Below, one piece after another: positions 1-7,181 of a stretch of DNA of 7,889 nt. Numbering within the stretch: the first letter of the stretch is position 1; the number at the start of each line of letters is the position of its first letter. The position numbers and the translations under genes are program-made. This DNA is from Verrucomicrobiota bacterium. GTDB lineage: Bacteria > Verrucomicrobiota > Verrucomicrobiia > Chthoniobacterales > UBA10450. Under the pieces are notes generated by a model. It was not told the origin of the DNA and did not search any database. It was given only the letters and a program-made list of their open reading frames with translations. The stretch spans positions 1 to 7,889 of the forward strand of contig QHMQ01000071.1 of NCBI GenBank assembly GCA_003217835.1, in the 5' to 3' direction.

Positions 1-1482
1 GTTTACCAAAGCTTTGCGGCTGGCAAAGGCTGGAATCATCTCAATTCCATACCAGCTGGAGAATTTTATCGGATCACTCTTGACGACACGAAGCCTTACT
101 TCCGAATCGCCGGCGGACTTCAAGACAACGAGAACTGGGTCGGACCGAGCGCCGTGCCGACCAAGGAAGGAATTCGTAATTCCGATTGGACTGCGCTCGC
201 CGGCGGCGACGGCTTTTATGTTGTTTTCGATCCGAACGATCGCGACACCTTTTATGCGGAAAGCCAGCAAGGTGAAGTCCACCGGATCAATTTGCGCAAT
301 GGCGAGCTCCGCCGCTTGCGGCCGGAGCCGACAGAAGGCGCGCCGCGATATCGGTTTCATTGGAACTCGCCGCTGATTGGAAGCCGGCATAAACCGGGCG
401 TGATTTACTTAGGCGGCAATTGCGTTTTCAAATTGACCGATCGCGCGGAAAAATATTCGGTCATCAGTCCGGATCTCACGCACAACGATCCGGCGCGCAC
501 GACTGCTACGGGAAGCGGCGCTGAAACTTATGGCGTCGTCTATTCGTTAGCCGAGTCGCCGAAGCGCGCGGGCCTATTGTGGGCCGGAACTGACGACGGG
601 CGTTTGTGGATCACCGAGAACGATGGCGGAAAGTGGACCGAGTTAACAAACAACCTGCCAGAGCCAGCCCGCGGGCAATGGATCGTACGGATCGAACCAA
701 GCAATGCCGATCCAAATATCGCTTATGTTGCGACAAACGCGTATCGGGCTGGGGACGACCGCCCGATGATTTTGCGTACGGTCGATCTTGGCAAAACATG
801 GCAACCAGTCGTGGCGGACCTGCCTGCAAACGATCCAGTCGAAATGGTGCGTGAAGATCCAGTGAATCCGAAATTACTCTACGCTGGCACGCACTTCGGT
901 TTGTTCGCATCGTTCGATCAAGGCACGCACTGGATCCGGATCAGTGACGTGCCTGCTGTGCGCGTGGATGATGTTCAAATTCATCCGCGCACAAACGATC
1001 TCGTGATCGCAACCCACGGCCGCAGTATCGCCATTCTCGATGACAGCACGCCTCTCCGTGAACTCACGGCCGAGATCGCCGCGAAACCGGCGCACTTGTT
1101 TAGCGTGCGTTCGGTTGCTGGCGCCTATCTCCAACCCGGATTCGCCGATTCGAATGGCAAAGGAGTCTACCGCGGAGCAAATCCAGTAGAGGGCGCGCTC
1201 TTCACCGTCTGGGTGAAAGAATTCACCGGAGACGAAATTAAAATCGCGGTCACGAAATCAACCGGGCAACCGGTCGCGAACCTGAAAGCGCCGGGCGCCC
1301 CGGGTCTCACGAGATTGAATTGGGACCTGCGCCCGACCAAAGATGTGAGCATCGAATACGGCGGCGACGATCCAAAGCGTCTCCTTCCGGCCGGCGATTA
1401 CAATGCGGAGTTAACGTTCGGCACTCTGAAAGTGAAACAAACGTTTCACGTCGATTTAGCCGAAGGAATTACTCCGCGCTGA
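1..1482 (+). CDS. Sortilin/VPS10-type BNR beta-propeller protein, C-terminal part (5' end outside window)
   Basis: The frame is open from base 1, so this is the last 493 residues of a longer protein; the methionine at 154 is internal, since residues before it (for example AGGLQDNENWVGPS) match the family. Asp-box/BNR motifs are visible at fragment residues 206-212 (ENDGGKW), 261-267 (VDLGKTW) and 305-311 (FDQGTHW). The family hallmark ATHGRSIAILDD is at 337-348, where the propeller closes, followed by a beta-sandwich-like tail containing GLTRLNWDLRP. These proteins, often labelled glycosyl hydrolase or sialidase-like, are usually around 1,000 residues and exported, so roughly half is missing and any signal peptide lies outside. 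The propeller probably binds protein or glycan; no catalytic residues can be assigned, so I would not call it an enzyme. It converges on the CADD gene with four bases between stops and no room for a dedicated terminator. Confidence 0.85.
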   Translation, partial: VYQSFAAGKGWNHLNSIPAGEFYRITLDDTKPYFRIAGGLQDNENWVGPSAVPTKEGIRNSDWTALAGGDGFYVVFDPNDRDTFYAESQQGEVHRINLRNGELRRLRPEPTEGAPRYRFHWNSPLIGSRHKPGVIYLGGNCVFKLTDRAEKYSVISPDLTHNDPARTTATGSGAETYGVVYSLAESPKRAGLLWAGTDDGRLWITENDGGKWTELTNNLPEPARGQWIVRIEPSNADPNIAYVATNAYRAGDDRPMILRTVDLGKTWQPVVADLPANDPVEMVREDPVNPKLLYAGTHFGLFASFDQGTHWIRISDVPAVRVDDVQIHPRTNDLVIATHGRSIAILDDSTPLRELTAEIAAKPAHLFSVRSVAGAYLQPGFADSNGKGVYRGANPVEGALFTVWVKEFTGDEIKIAVTKSTGQPVANLKAPGAPGLTRLNWDLRPTKDVSIEYGGDDPKRLLPAGDYNAELTFGTLKVKQTFHVDLAEGITPR

Positions 1483-1486
1483 TTGA

Positions 1487-2110
1487 TCAACACGCGATGG
1501 CGTGACGCCGGCACACGCCGGAGAGCAGGTCCCAGAGGGCGTCGAGAACGCGAGTCACCGAAGCCTTAACAGATTCGAAATTGTGATTGTCGATGTACGC
1601 GGCAAGCATGTTGCGCTCAGCGGCAGAATGTTCGCGATCGGCGTCGATATGGACGGTGAAATAGCGATAAGATTCGCAGATTGCAGGAATTTGGCTCTCG
1701 TATGCGTAAAGTGCGGCCAGACCCTCGGCTGTCGATCCGTTGCCGCAAACTGATCGGAACGCGTCGATCAGATTTTTGGTCTCCGGCCATTTTTCTGCGC
1801 TCGGTTCATTGACATCCGAGACGCCGAAACTTTTGGCGAATTTGAGCCAAAGCTCGGGATGATTCGGCGAGCCTTTCTCTTCATCGATCAAATTGTCGAG
1901 CAGTTGTTTTCGCGTTGCTTGATCATCGCATTTCGCGTGCACGGCCGACAGGTACGTCGGGAATGCGGCAACATGGTGATAATATTGTCTCGCGTAATCC
2001 AGGAGCGCCTCTTTGCTCAGCTCACCGCGCGTCCACGCGAGATAAAACGGATGCTTCAACAGATGTTTCTCCGCAATGTCATTGTCGATCTTGTCGAGAT
2101 GTTGATTCAT
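1487..2110 (-). CDS. CADD-family (TENA/PqqC-like fold) putative pABA/folate-related oxygenase, lacking the lysine segment
   Basis: This 207-residue protein matches the CADD family (Chlamydia protein associating with death domains; haem-oxygenase-like helical fold). Family stretches include HPFYLAW (20-26), YARQYYHHVAAFPTYLSA (39-56), LIDEEKGSPNHPELW (74-88), LYAYESQIP (134-142) and FTVHIDADREH (151-161). In chlamydial CADD, six ligands bind a dinuclear metal site and the protein supports p-aminobenzoate synthesis, apparently using its own tyrosine and lysine. By alignment from memory the ligands here are E77, H84, E138, H154, D158 and H161, and Tyr27 corresponds to Y23. The segment carrying Lys152 is absent: S147 runs straight into Y148, a gap of about 16 residues, between two intact ligand motifs. 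I chose the ATG at 2110 because AAAGGA lies 7 bases upstream; an in-frame TTG at 2146 would add 12 unconserved residues. It lies 98 bases downstream of the TreS-maltokinase gene on the same strand. Confidence 0.88.
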   Translation of the reverse strand: MNQHLDKIDNDIAEKHLLKHPFYLAWTRGELSKEALLDYARQYYHHVAAFPTYLSAVHAKCDDQATRKQLLDNLIDEEKGSPNHPELWLKFAKSFGVSDVNEPSAEKWPETKNLIDAFRSVCGNGSTAEGLAALYAYESQIPAICESYRYFTVHIDADREHSAAERNMLAAYIDNHNFESVKASVTRVLDALWDLLSGVCRRHAIAC

Positions 2111-2117
2111 AAAAATT

Positions 2118-2123
2118 TCCTTT
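2118..2123 (-). promoter_or_regulatory. Ribosome binding site of the CADD gene
   Basis: AAAGGA on the minus strand sits 7 bases before the ATG at 2110. It decides the start in favour of that ATG over the in-frame TTG at 2146. Confidence 0.7.
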
Positions 2124-2208
2124 TCCACTCCGAGTTTAACTTCCAATTAACAGATATAGCGTTGTGAAAGCAATACAGGCGCCCAGAATTCTGTCGTTCT
2201 TGAATCGC

Positions 2209-5200
2209 TTAAGCTGATTTTAAGATATGTTTGATGCCACGGACGGGGATCACGACCCAGTCGGGCCGATGGTTCAGTTCGTAGCCGATTTCGTAGACGG
2301 CTTTATCGAGCAAATAAGCTTCAAGCATGATTTGTAGATCGTCAGGGTTTTGCGGGACGAAGATCGCGCCGGCGGCCGTTTTCAAATAACTTTGCAGGAA
2401 AACGCTGCTCATTTGGCGATACCAAAGATCGGCCCAGCGTTCGAGGAAGGGGACATCTTCGGTGCGCATGGCTGGCTGCCAGAGCGCGCTGTAAGCGGCA
2501 TATTGAAACGAGCGCATCATGCCTGTCACATCGCGCAGGGCCGAGCGCTTCAACTTCCGCTCGCCAAGTGCCCGCGCCGGTTCGCCCTCGAAATCGAGAA
2601 TGATGAAATCCTTTCCCGTATAAAGCACTTGGCCGAGATGATAATCGCCGTGAATTCGGATTTTTGAAGCATTGGAGCGACGGTCAAGAAGCCGTTTTTC
2701 CTGCTCGAGAATTTTTTGCTCGGCGGCGAGAACTTGTTTAGCTTCCTCTCGAAACGCAATCGGCAAGTCTGACAGTTTCTTTTCGAGAAGAATAAACGCC
2801 CGCCGCAGCGATGCCCGCATCGATTGGTAAACCGACCGTTGCGCCATCGCATTGAAAGGTTCAGGCGCGAAGGCGCGATCATCGCTGTTTGAAGCAAGCG
2901 CGAGATGCAATTCGCCCGTGCGCTGCCCGAGCAGCATTGCTTTTTCAGGATAAACGCCGCCGATCAATTCGTCGAGAAGAGAGCCGGGCGGCGCGGTTTG
3001 ATTCTGGAGATCGGCTTTGCGGCCAAGCACACGCTCGTAATAGCGACCAACCGCGTCCAACGTTAGTGCCCAGCCGTCACTTTCGCTCATGGTCGCGCTC
3101 TGCAACAGACAGACAACGGCCGGCTCGGATTTTTCGTGGCGATATTCCAGCGCGCCGGCGAAAGCCGGCACGTTGGAAAAATTGGCGCGCTCAGTAAGGA
3201 ACCGGGTTATTTCGACATCGGGATTCACACCGTCCTCGAGTTTCCGATAGAGTTTAAGGAAGAATTTGTTGTCGAAGAGCATTGAGGAGTTGCTCTGCTC
3301 TCCACCCAAAACTTGCGATTTGTCCAAGGTGACCGAAGAATCCGCCGCCAGTGCCTTGCCCGCGATGCCGACGAGATCGCCCACATGCCCTTTCATAATC
3401 TGCCGTTGAGCGATCGCCTCAAATAATTGAGAACGAAACTTCTCATCCCACACTGCATCATACAGAATAGTTTCTTGGGGACCTGCGAGGCGCGCGATAA
3501 TCGCGTGCGGCGCGCTCCGAGACACAACGCGCGCAGCGCTAGCCGACGCAATCTTTACCGGGAGGGCATAAGTTTCGGTAGGACCATCGACATAGCTTAC
3601 CACCACGAACCAAAAGCGCGCTGCATCTGCTTCTGATGAGACGGCCGGCTGCTCCACCACTTTAAGATCGCGAAGAGTCCGCGCCTTGGAGCCAAACCAG
3701 CGACAGGTCTGGATGTAATTGGGCAAAATTACCTGCTCGAGCTGCGCACGCCGACCATCGTCCAGCAAAGTATGAAGCTCGGCCGGCGCGTTGATCGTCG
3801 GCACAACGTGCCTCTTCGAGACGCGACGCCCATCGGTTTGCGCTTGCAGCGCGAACCAGTAATACGCATGCGGACCGAGCGTGATCACGTAAGGTGATTT
3901 TTTGATGGGCCGAAACAGATTGCGGCTAAAGACTTCCATCGGCACACAGCCGTTGAAGTGCGACAGATCCAACTCCACCGATTGCGCGAAGCGCGAGAGA
4001 TTCACCACTACAACGATGGTTTCCTTTTCATACCGGCGAAGAAACGCCAAAACCTTCGCGTTATCGGGATGGAGAAATTCAAGAGAGCCCCGCGAAAACG
4101 CCTTAAAGTTTTTCCGCATAGCAATGACACGGCGCATCCACCAGAGCAGCGAGGAAAGATTTTTCTGGTGATTCTCAACGTTGACCGCTTCGTAGTGATA
4201 TTCCGGATCGATCGTAATCGGCAAATAAAGCTGCTGCGGATTGGCTCTTGAAAATCCGGCATTCCGGTCGGAACTCCATTGCATCGGTGTGCGGCAACCA
4301 TTGCGATCACCGAGATAAAAATTGTCGCCCATGCCGATCTCGTCTCCATAATAAATGATTGGCGTGCCGGGCATGGAAAAAAGCAGCGTGTTTAGCAACT
4401 CGATTTTGCGACGGCTGTTCGCGAGCAGCGGCGCGAGCCGCCGGCGAATGCCAAGATTAATACGTGCGTGCGGATCGGTGGCGTAGACGCGATACATGTA
4501 ATCCCGCTCCTCATCGGTCACCATTTCGAGCGTCAGCTCGTCATGATTGCGCAGGAACATAGCCCATTGGCAGCCATCGGGAACCGCCGGTGTTTGATCG
4601 AGAATGTCGATAATCGGAAACCGGTCCTCCATTTGCAGCGCCATGAACATGCGCGGCATGAGCGGAAAGTGGAAGTTCATGTGCGACTCGTCGCCCTTGC
4701 CAAAGTAAGCGACAGCATCTTCTGGCCACTGATTGGCTTCCGCGAGCAGCATGCGGTTGGGAAATTTCGCATCGACATGTGCGCGCAACTTGCGGAGATA
4801 GTCATGGGTCTCCGGCAAATTTTCGCAGCTTGTATCTTCGCGTTCGTAAAGATAAGGGATGGCGTCGAGACGGAGTCCGTCGACACCCAGAGCCAGCCAA
4901 AAATCGCAAACCTTCTCGAGAGCTTCGAGCACGGCCGGATTGTCGAAATTCAAATCCGGCTGATGGGAATAAAAGCGATGCCAGTAATAGGCCTTTGCGA
5001 CCGGGTCCCATGCCCAGTTCGAGGTTTCGAAATCTTTGAAGATGATCCGTGCATCTTTGTATTTCTCCGGCGTGTCGCTCCAGACATAGAACTCGCGTTC
5101 GGGTGAACCGGGCGCGGCACGGCGCGATTTTTGGAACCACGGATTTTGATCGGATGTGTGATTGATTACTAGTTCCGTAATGACGCGCAGATTGCGCTGA

Positions 5201-5493
5201 TGCGCCGCATCAAGAAATGCGCGGAAATCAGCGAGCGAACCGAAGTTTGGATTGACGTCGAAATAATCGGCAATGTCGTAACCGTCATCACGCTGCGGCG
5301 AGGGATAAAACGGCAAGAGCCAGATAGCCGTAATGCCGAGTTCCTCGAGATAATCGAGCTTTTGGATCAGGCCACGGAAGTCGCCCATCCCATCGCCATC
5401 GCTGTCACAAAACGTCTTAACGTGCAATTCATAGATGATCGCGTCTTTGTACCAAAGCGGATCGACCGTCGTATCACTGAGCCCTTGCGCCAT
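2209..5493 (-). CDS. treS: Trehalose synthase (maltose alpha-D-glucosyltransferase) fused to maltokinase
   Basis: This 1,094-residue protein has two enzymes in tandem, the normal length for TreS-Mak fusions. The N-terminal GH13 barrel (about 12-470) opens with DPLWYKDAIIYELHVK and carries VINHTSD (109-115), the nucleophile D210 in GLRLDAIP, the acid/base E252 in LLAEANQ and the stabiliser D318 in RNHDE. A beta-sandwich follows to about 555. The C-terminal part (about 570-1094) is an aminoglycoside-phosphotransferase-like maltokinase: cap motif CRWFGSKAR (597-605), probable ATP lysine K747 in FLKLYR, catalytic D950 in IHGDYHLGQ and metal-binding D967 in ILDFEGEP. TreS interconverts trehalose and maltose; maltokinase phosphorylates maltose to maltose-1-phosphate for GlgE-type alpha-glucan synthesis in the cytoplasm. 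All key residues are present, so both halves should be active. I chose the ATG at 5493 (AAAGG 8 bases upstream); a GTG at 5598 would add 35 residues before the conserved start. No glgE or glgB is nearby in the window. Confidence 0.95.
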   Translation of the reverse strand: MAQGLSDTTVDPLWYKDAIIYELHVKTFCDSDGDGMGDFRGLIQKLDYLEELGITAIWLLPFYPSPQRDDGYDIADYFDVNPNFGSLADFRAFLDAAHQRNLRVITELVINHTSDQNPWFQKSRRAAPGSPEREFYVWSDTPEKYKDARIIFKDFETSNWAWDPVAKAYYWHRFYSHQPDLNFDNPAVLEALEKVCDFWLALGVDGLRLDAIPYLYEREDTSCENLPETHDYLRKLRAHVDAKFPNRMLLAEANQWPEDAVAYFGKGDESHMNFHFPLMPRMFMALQMEDRFPIIDILDQTPAVPDGCQWAMFLRNHDELTLEMVTDEERDYMYRVYATDPHARINLGIRRRLAPLLANSRRKIELLNTLLFSMPGTPIIYYGDEIGMGDNFYLGDRNGCRTPMQWSSDRNAGFSRANPQQLYLPITIDPEYHYEAVNVENHQKNLSSLLWWMRRVIAMRKNFKAFSRGSLEFLHPDNAKVLAFLRRYEKETIVVVVNLSRFAQSVELDLSHFNGCVPMEVFSRNLFRPIKKSPYVITLGPHAYYWFALQAQTDGRRVSKRHVVPTINAPAELHTLLDDGRRAQLEQVILPNYIQTCRWFGSKARTLRDLKVVEQPAVSSEADAARFWFVVVSYVDGPTETYALPVKIASASAARVVSRSAPHAIIARLAGPQETILYDAVWDEKFRSQLFEAIAQRQIMKGHVGDLVGIAGKALAADSSVTLDKSQVLGGEQSNSSMLFDNKFFLKLYRKLEDGVNPDVEITRFLTERANFSNVPAFAGALEYRHEKSEPAVVCLLQSATMSESDGWALTLDAVGRYYERVLGRKADLQNQTAPPGSLLDELIGGVYPEKAMLLGQRTGELHLALASNSDDRAFAPEPFNAMAQRSVYQSMRASLRRAFILLEKKLSDLPIAFREEAKQVLAAEQKILEQEKRLLDRRSNASKIRIHGDYHLGQVLYTGKDFIILDFEGEPARALGERKLKRSALRDVTGMMRSFQYAAYSALWQPAMRTEDVPFLERWADLWYRQMSSVFLQSYLKTAAGAIFVPQNPDDLQIMLEAYLLDKAVYEIGYELNHRPDWVVIPVRGIKHILKSA

Positions 5494-5501
5494 GCGGCTA
5501 A

Positions 5502-5506
5502 CCTTT
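5502..5506 (-). promoter_or_regulatory. Ribosome binding site of treS-mak
   Basis: AAAGG on the minus strand lies 8 bases before the ATG at 5493. A competing GGAG lies 6 bases before the GTG at 5598, so the choice rests mainly on protein homology: the family begins a few residues before DPLWYKD. Confidence 0.55.
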
Positions 5507-5650
5507 GCCGCACAAATCCGCGCCGCGCAATCACCGGGTTCAACATCCTGAGCGAATCGAGAACCCTTTCCTTGGGCGAGAGCGATAAAAGCGGCCACGT
5601 CGGCTCCGCCGTCAATTCAAATCTTAGCTTTCAGCTCGGACGCAGCATTG

Positions 5651-6289
5651 TCATTTCTGCGAAACCAAAGTGCCCTGACTGGCGACGCATTGCCAGCTAC
5701 CGCCTCGATCTATCCAAGTGTCAGTAAAGCGATAAGTGCGATCAAACGCCTTGCCGTCTTTGCCGGAGCCTTTTTGGTTGGACATCCCGACCACAACGGC
5801 GACCCCGCTGCCGTACATGTGCACCGCGAGTTTCTCAGCCTTTGCCGATGTGTAGGTGTCTTTGTCACCTTTCACGTCAGCTAACATCGCACGCCGATTT
5901 TGAACTTTGCCCTTGGAACTTACGCCGACGAAGTCAGCGGCCGCCATCGACTCAATGGTTACCGTGTCATGTTTAGCGATTGCGGCTGACCAGCGGTTTT
6001 CATTGTCCTTCAAGGTCGCTTCGGCGCTCATTTTCGTTCCCCGCGCGGCGGGAGCGGACGACGGGGCTTTCTGAGGCGCGGTAGTGGCGGGTTTCTCTTT
6101 TTTCTGAGCGGCCGCTTGCCCTGCAGGGGTTGTAGCCGTCTTCTCTTCGGGGCTGGGTGTCGGCGTTTCTTCTACAGTCGCGGATGCTTTCTCCTCCCCC
6201 GTTGGGGACGTCGTTTGCTCCTCCTGCCCAAGCGCCGAGGTGACGAAGCTTAAGGCAGCGATGCCAACGAGTGAGATAATTAGTTTCAT
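5651..6289 (-). CDS. Secreted DUF4440/SnoaL-like (NTF2-fold) protein with a Pro/Thr/Ala/Glu-rich linker
   Basis: This 212-residue protein has three parts. Residues 1-21 form a signal peptide (MK, a hydrophobic stretch LIISLVGIAALSFV, then a likely cleavage after ALG). Residues 22-85 are a low-complexity linker rich in P, T, A, E and K, probably disordered. Residues 88-212 look like a DUF4440/SnoaL-like domain of the NTF2 fold: ENRWSAAIAKHDTVTIESM, then ADFVGVSSKGKV, and the closing strands RFTDTWIDRGGSWQCVASQG. The role of such exported domains is generally unknown; they may bind a small ligand or form cone-shaped dimers, and I cannot assign a reaction. There is no lipobox cysteine, so it is probably periplasmic or secreted rather than a lipoprotein. 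The ATG at 6289 has AAGGGA 7 bases upstream and starts a proper signal peptide; the longer frame to 6343 adds a charged, unlikely extension. It is divergent from the sigma factor gene and 157 bases upstream of treS-mak. Confidence 0.8.
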   Translation of the reverse strand: MKLIISLVGIAALSFVTSALGQEEQTTSPTGEEKASATVEETPTPSPEEKTATTPAGQAAAQKKEKPATTAPQKAPSSAPAARGTKMSAEATLKDNENRWSAAIAKHDTVTIESMAAADFVGVSSKGKVQNRRAMLADVKGDKDTYTSAKAEKLAVHMYGSGVAVVVGMSNQKGSGKDGKAFDRTYRFTDTWIDRGGSWQCVASQGTLVSQK

Positions 6290-6296
6290 ATAGCTT

Positions 6297-6302
6297 TCCC
6301 TT
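6297..6302 (-). promoter_or_regulatory. Ribosome binding site of the secreted DUF4440 gene
   Basis: AAGGGA on the minus strand lies 7 bases before the ATG at 6289 and supports that start over upstream in-frame codons. Confidence 0.65.
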
Positions 6303-6313
6303 TTCCGGAATTT

Positions 6314-6343
6314 ATTTTTGCACCGCAGAAAATCGCGGGTCAA
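6314..6343 (-). promoter_or_regulatory. Possible sigma-70-type promoter for the DUF4440 gene
   Basis: On the minus strand TTGACC (6343-6338) matches a -35 box at five of six positions. After 18 bases, AAAAAT (6319-6314) matches a -10 box at four of six. Transcription would begin near 6307, leaving a leader of under 20 bases that just contains the ribosome binding site. The geometry is sensible but the -10 is weak, and promoter consensus in this phylum is poorly known. I saw no convincing promoter on the opposite strand for the sigma factor in the same gap. Confidence 0.35.
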
Positions 6344-6527
6344 GGTTTATCGCGAATCGTGGAATAAACGAATTGATCTCCTGATTTCCGACCCGAAGAC
6401 TGTACTTCGAAAGCGTTGGACGACATCGCTTGCACAGACTAAGAGACCCAAATGGTTGGCCCGCGTCCGATCCATTCCTGCTTCCAATTTCGCCCGCGTT
6501 CCGTGGGCAGATAAATTCGATTTCGGC

Positions 6528-7181
6528 ATGTATCGGAGAGCAAAAAAACAAGCGCGGCGCAAACCGAAACGGGAGACGCGGCGCTTCTCTGCTCCTCCGC
6601 AACTCGAACCGGGAGCTCCGACTGATCTCCAGTTAATGCACGCGATCCAAAGCCAGGATCCCGAGGCACTTTCCCAGCTTTACGACCGATACAATGGGAT
6701 TTTGAAAGCGCTCATTCTCCGCGTGATTCATAACGAAGCTGAGGCCGACGATCTTCTGCAAGAAATTTTTATGGAGATCTGGAACCAGGCGAGAAATTTC
6801 TCCGCGCAAAAAGGAAAACCTCTCGGTTGGATGGTGACGCTAGCGCGTCGCCGGGCGATTGACGGTCTGCGCAAAAAGCAGGCTTACGCTCGCGCGGAAC
6901 AGCGTCTGCAAAGCGAAACCGAACAGCAACCCGACGCCTGGGTGCATAATGCCACCGAAGAAGAAATCGCACTGAGTGACACGCGCTTTCTCATACGCAA
7001 AGTAATCAACGGGCTTCCACCGGCCCAGCAGCAGGCAATCGATCTTGCATTTTTTCGGGGTATGAGCCAGCGCGAAATCGCCGCAAAAACGAATACACCG
7101 TTGGGGACTGTGAAGACGCGGCTTGAATTGGGTCTGAAAAAAATCTATGACGGACTGAAGGAACTTAAAGATGAACTTTGA
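6528..7181 (+). CDS. ECF-type RNA polymerase sigma factor (sigma-70 family)
   Basis: This 217-residue protein has region 2 at about 33-120, with ALSQLYDRY, the core-binding ADDLLQEIFMEIW (73-85) and the -10-recognising helix WMVTLARRRAIDGLR (101-115). Region 4 is at about 155-213, with LPPAQQQAIDLAFFRGMS and a helix-turn-helix at 179-199 (MSQREIAAKTNTPLGTVKT). Regions 1 and 3 are absent, as in extracytoplasmic-function sigma factors; the pattern resembles the SigK-like/RpoE groups. It would direct RNA polymerase to a small set of promoters, held in check by a partner anti-sigma, which probably is the overlapping next gene. The start is uncertain: the ATG at 6528 has no clear Shine-Dalgarno sequence, but the next ATG (6633) would cut into region 2. 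The frame is open upstream to a TTG at 6318, but that stretch looks non-coding. The first 20 residues are strikingly basic, with 11 Arg/Lys among residues 2-20. Confidence 0.9.
   Translation: MYRRAKKQARRKPKRETRRFSAPPQLEPGAPTDLQLMHAIQSQDPEALSQLYDRYNGILKALILRVIHNEAEADDLLQEIFMEIWNQARNFSAQKGKPLGWMVTLARRRAIDGLRKKQAYARAEQRLQSETEQQPDAWVHNATEEEIALSDTRFLIRKVINGLPPAQQQAIDLAFFRGMSQREIAAKTNTPLGTVKTRLELGLKKIYDGLKELKDEL
7158..7162 (+). promoter_or_regulatory. Ribosome binding site of the anti-sigma-like gene, inside the sigma factor gene
   Basis: AAGGA lies 8 bases before the ATG at 7171 and within the last codons of the sigma factor gene. This fits translational coupling of the pair. Confidence 0.65.

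Larger units (their letters stand above)
6290..6527. other. Divergent intergenic region between the DUF4440 gene and the ECF sigma factor gene
   Basis: This 238-base gap is the longest without a gene. It must hold the promoters of both divergent units. Only a weak sigma-70-like promoter for the minus-strand gene is visible (6314-6343). GGAATAA at 6361-6367 resembles an ECF -35 element reading toward the sigma gene, but I find no matching -10. I see no small ORF with a ribosome binding site, repeat or strong hairpin. Confidence 0.5.

Noticed and set aside
611..910. Minus-strand open frame of 99 codons inside the propeller gene.
   Set aside because: It lies wholly opposite Asp-box-bearing coding sequence and encodes an Arg/Ser-rich product typical of shadow frames.
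2184..2193. Perfect 10-base palindrome CAGAATTCTG between the treS-mak stop and the CADD gene.
   Set aside because: Several such palindromes are expected by chance in a window of this size, and there is no loop or T-run to make it a terminator.
2147..2208. Candidate sigma-70 boxes (TTGCTT and TTAATT, 17-base spacing, minus strand) before the CADD gene.
   Set aside because: Each box matches the consensus at only about three of six positions, which is not enough to call a promoter.
4468..5106. Long plus-strand open frame (212 codons) opposite treS-mak.
   Set aside because: It is the antisense shadow of the conserved GH13 coding region and has no family resemblance or ribosome binding site.
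5536..5566. Inverted repeat GGGTTC / GAACCC with a 19-base spacer upstream of treS-mak.
   Set aside because: Six-base arms with a long spacer occur easily by chance; there is no T-run for a terminator and no second copy to support an operator.
5494..5598. 35-residue N-terminal extension of TreS-Mak from GTG at 5598, preceded by a GGAG.
   Set aside because: TreS proteins normally begin a few residues before DPLWYKD. The extension is not recognisable and the ATG at 5493 has its own ribosome binding site. It cannot be fully excluded.
5200..5727. Plus-strand open frame of 175 codons spanning the treS-mak start and the gap upstream of it.
   Set aside because: Most of it is antisense to the conserved TreS N-terminus; the product shows no recognisable domain.
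6318..6527. Open frame upstream of the sigma factor start, beginning with TTG at 6318, which would make the sigma factor 287 residues long.
   Set aside because: The extra 70 residues show no resemblance to sigma factors, look like translated non-coding DNA, and would place the start inside the probable divergent promoter.
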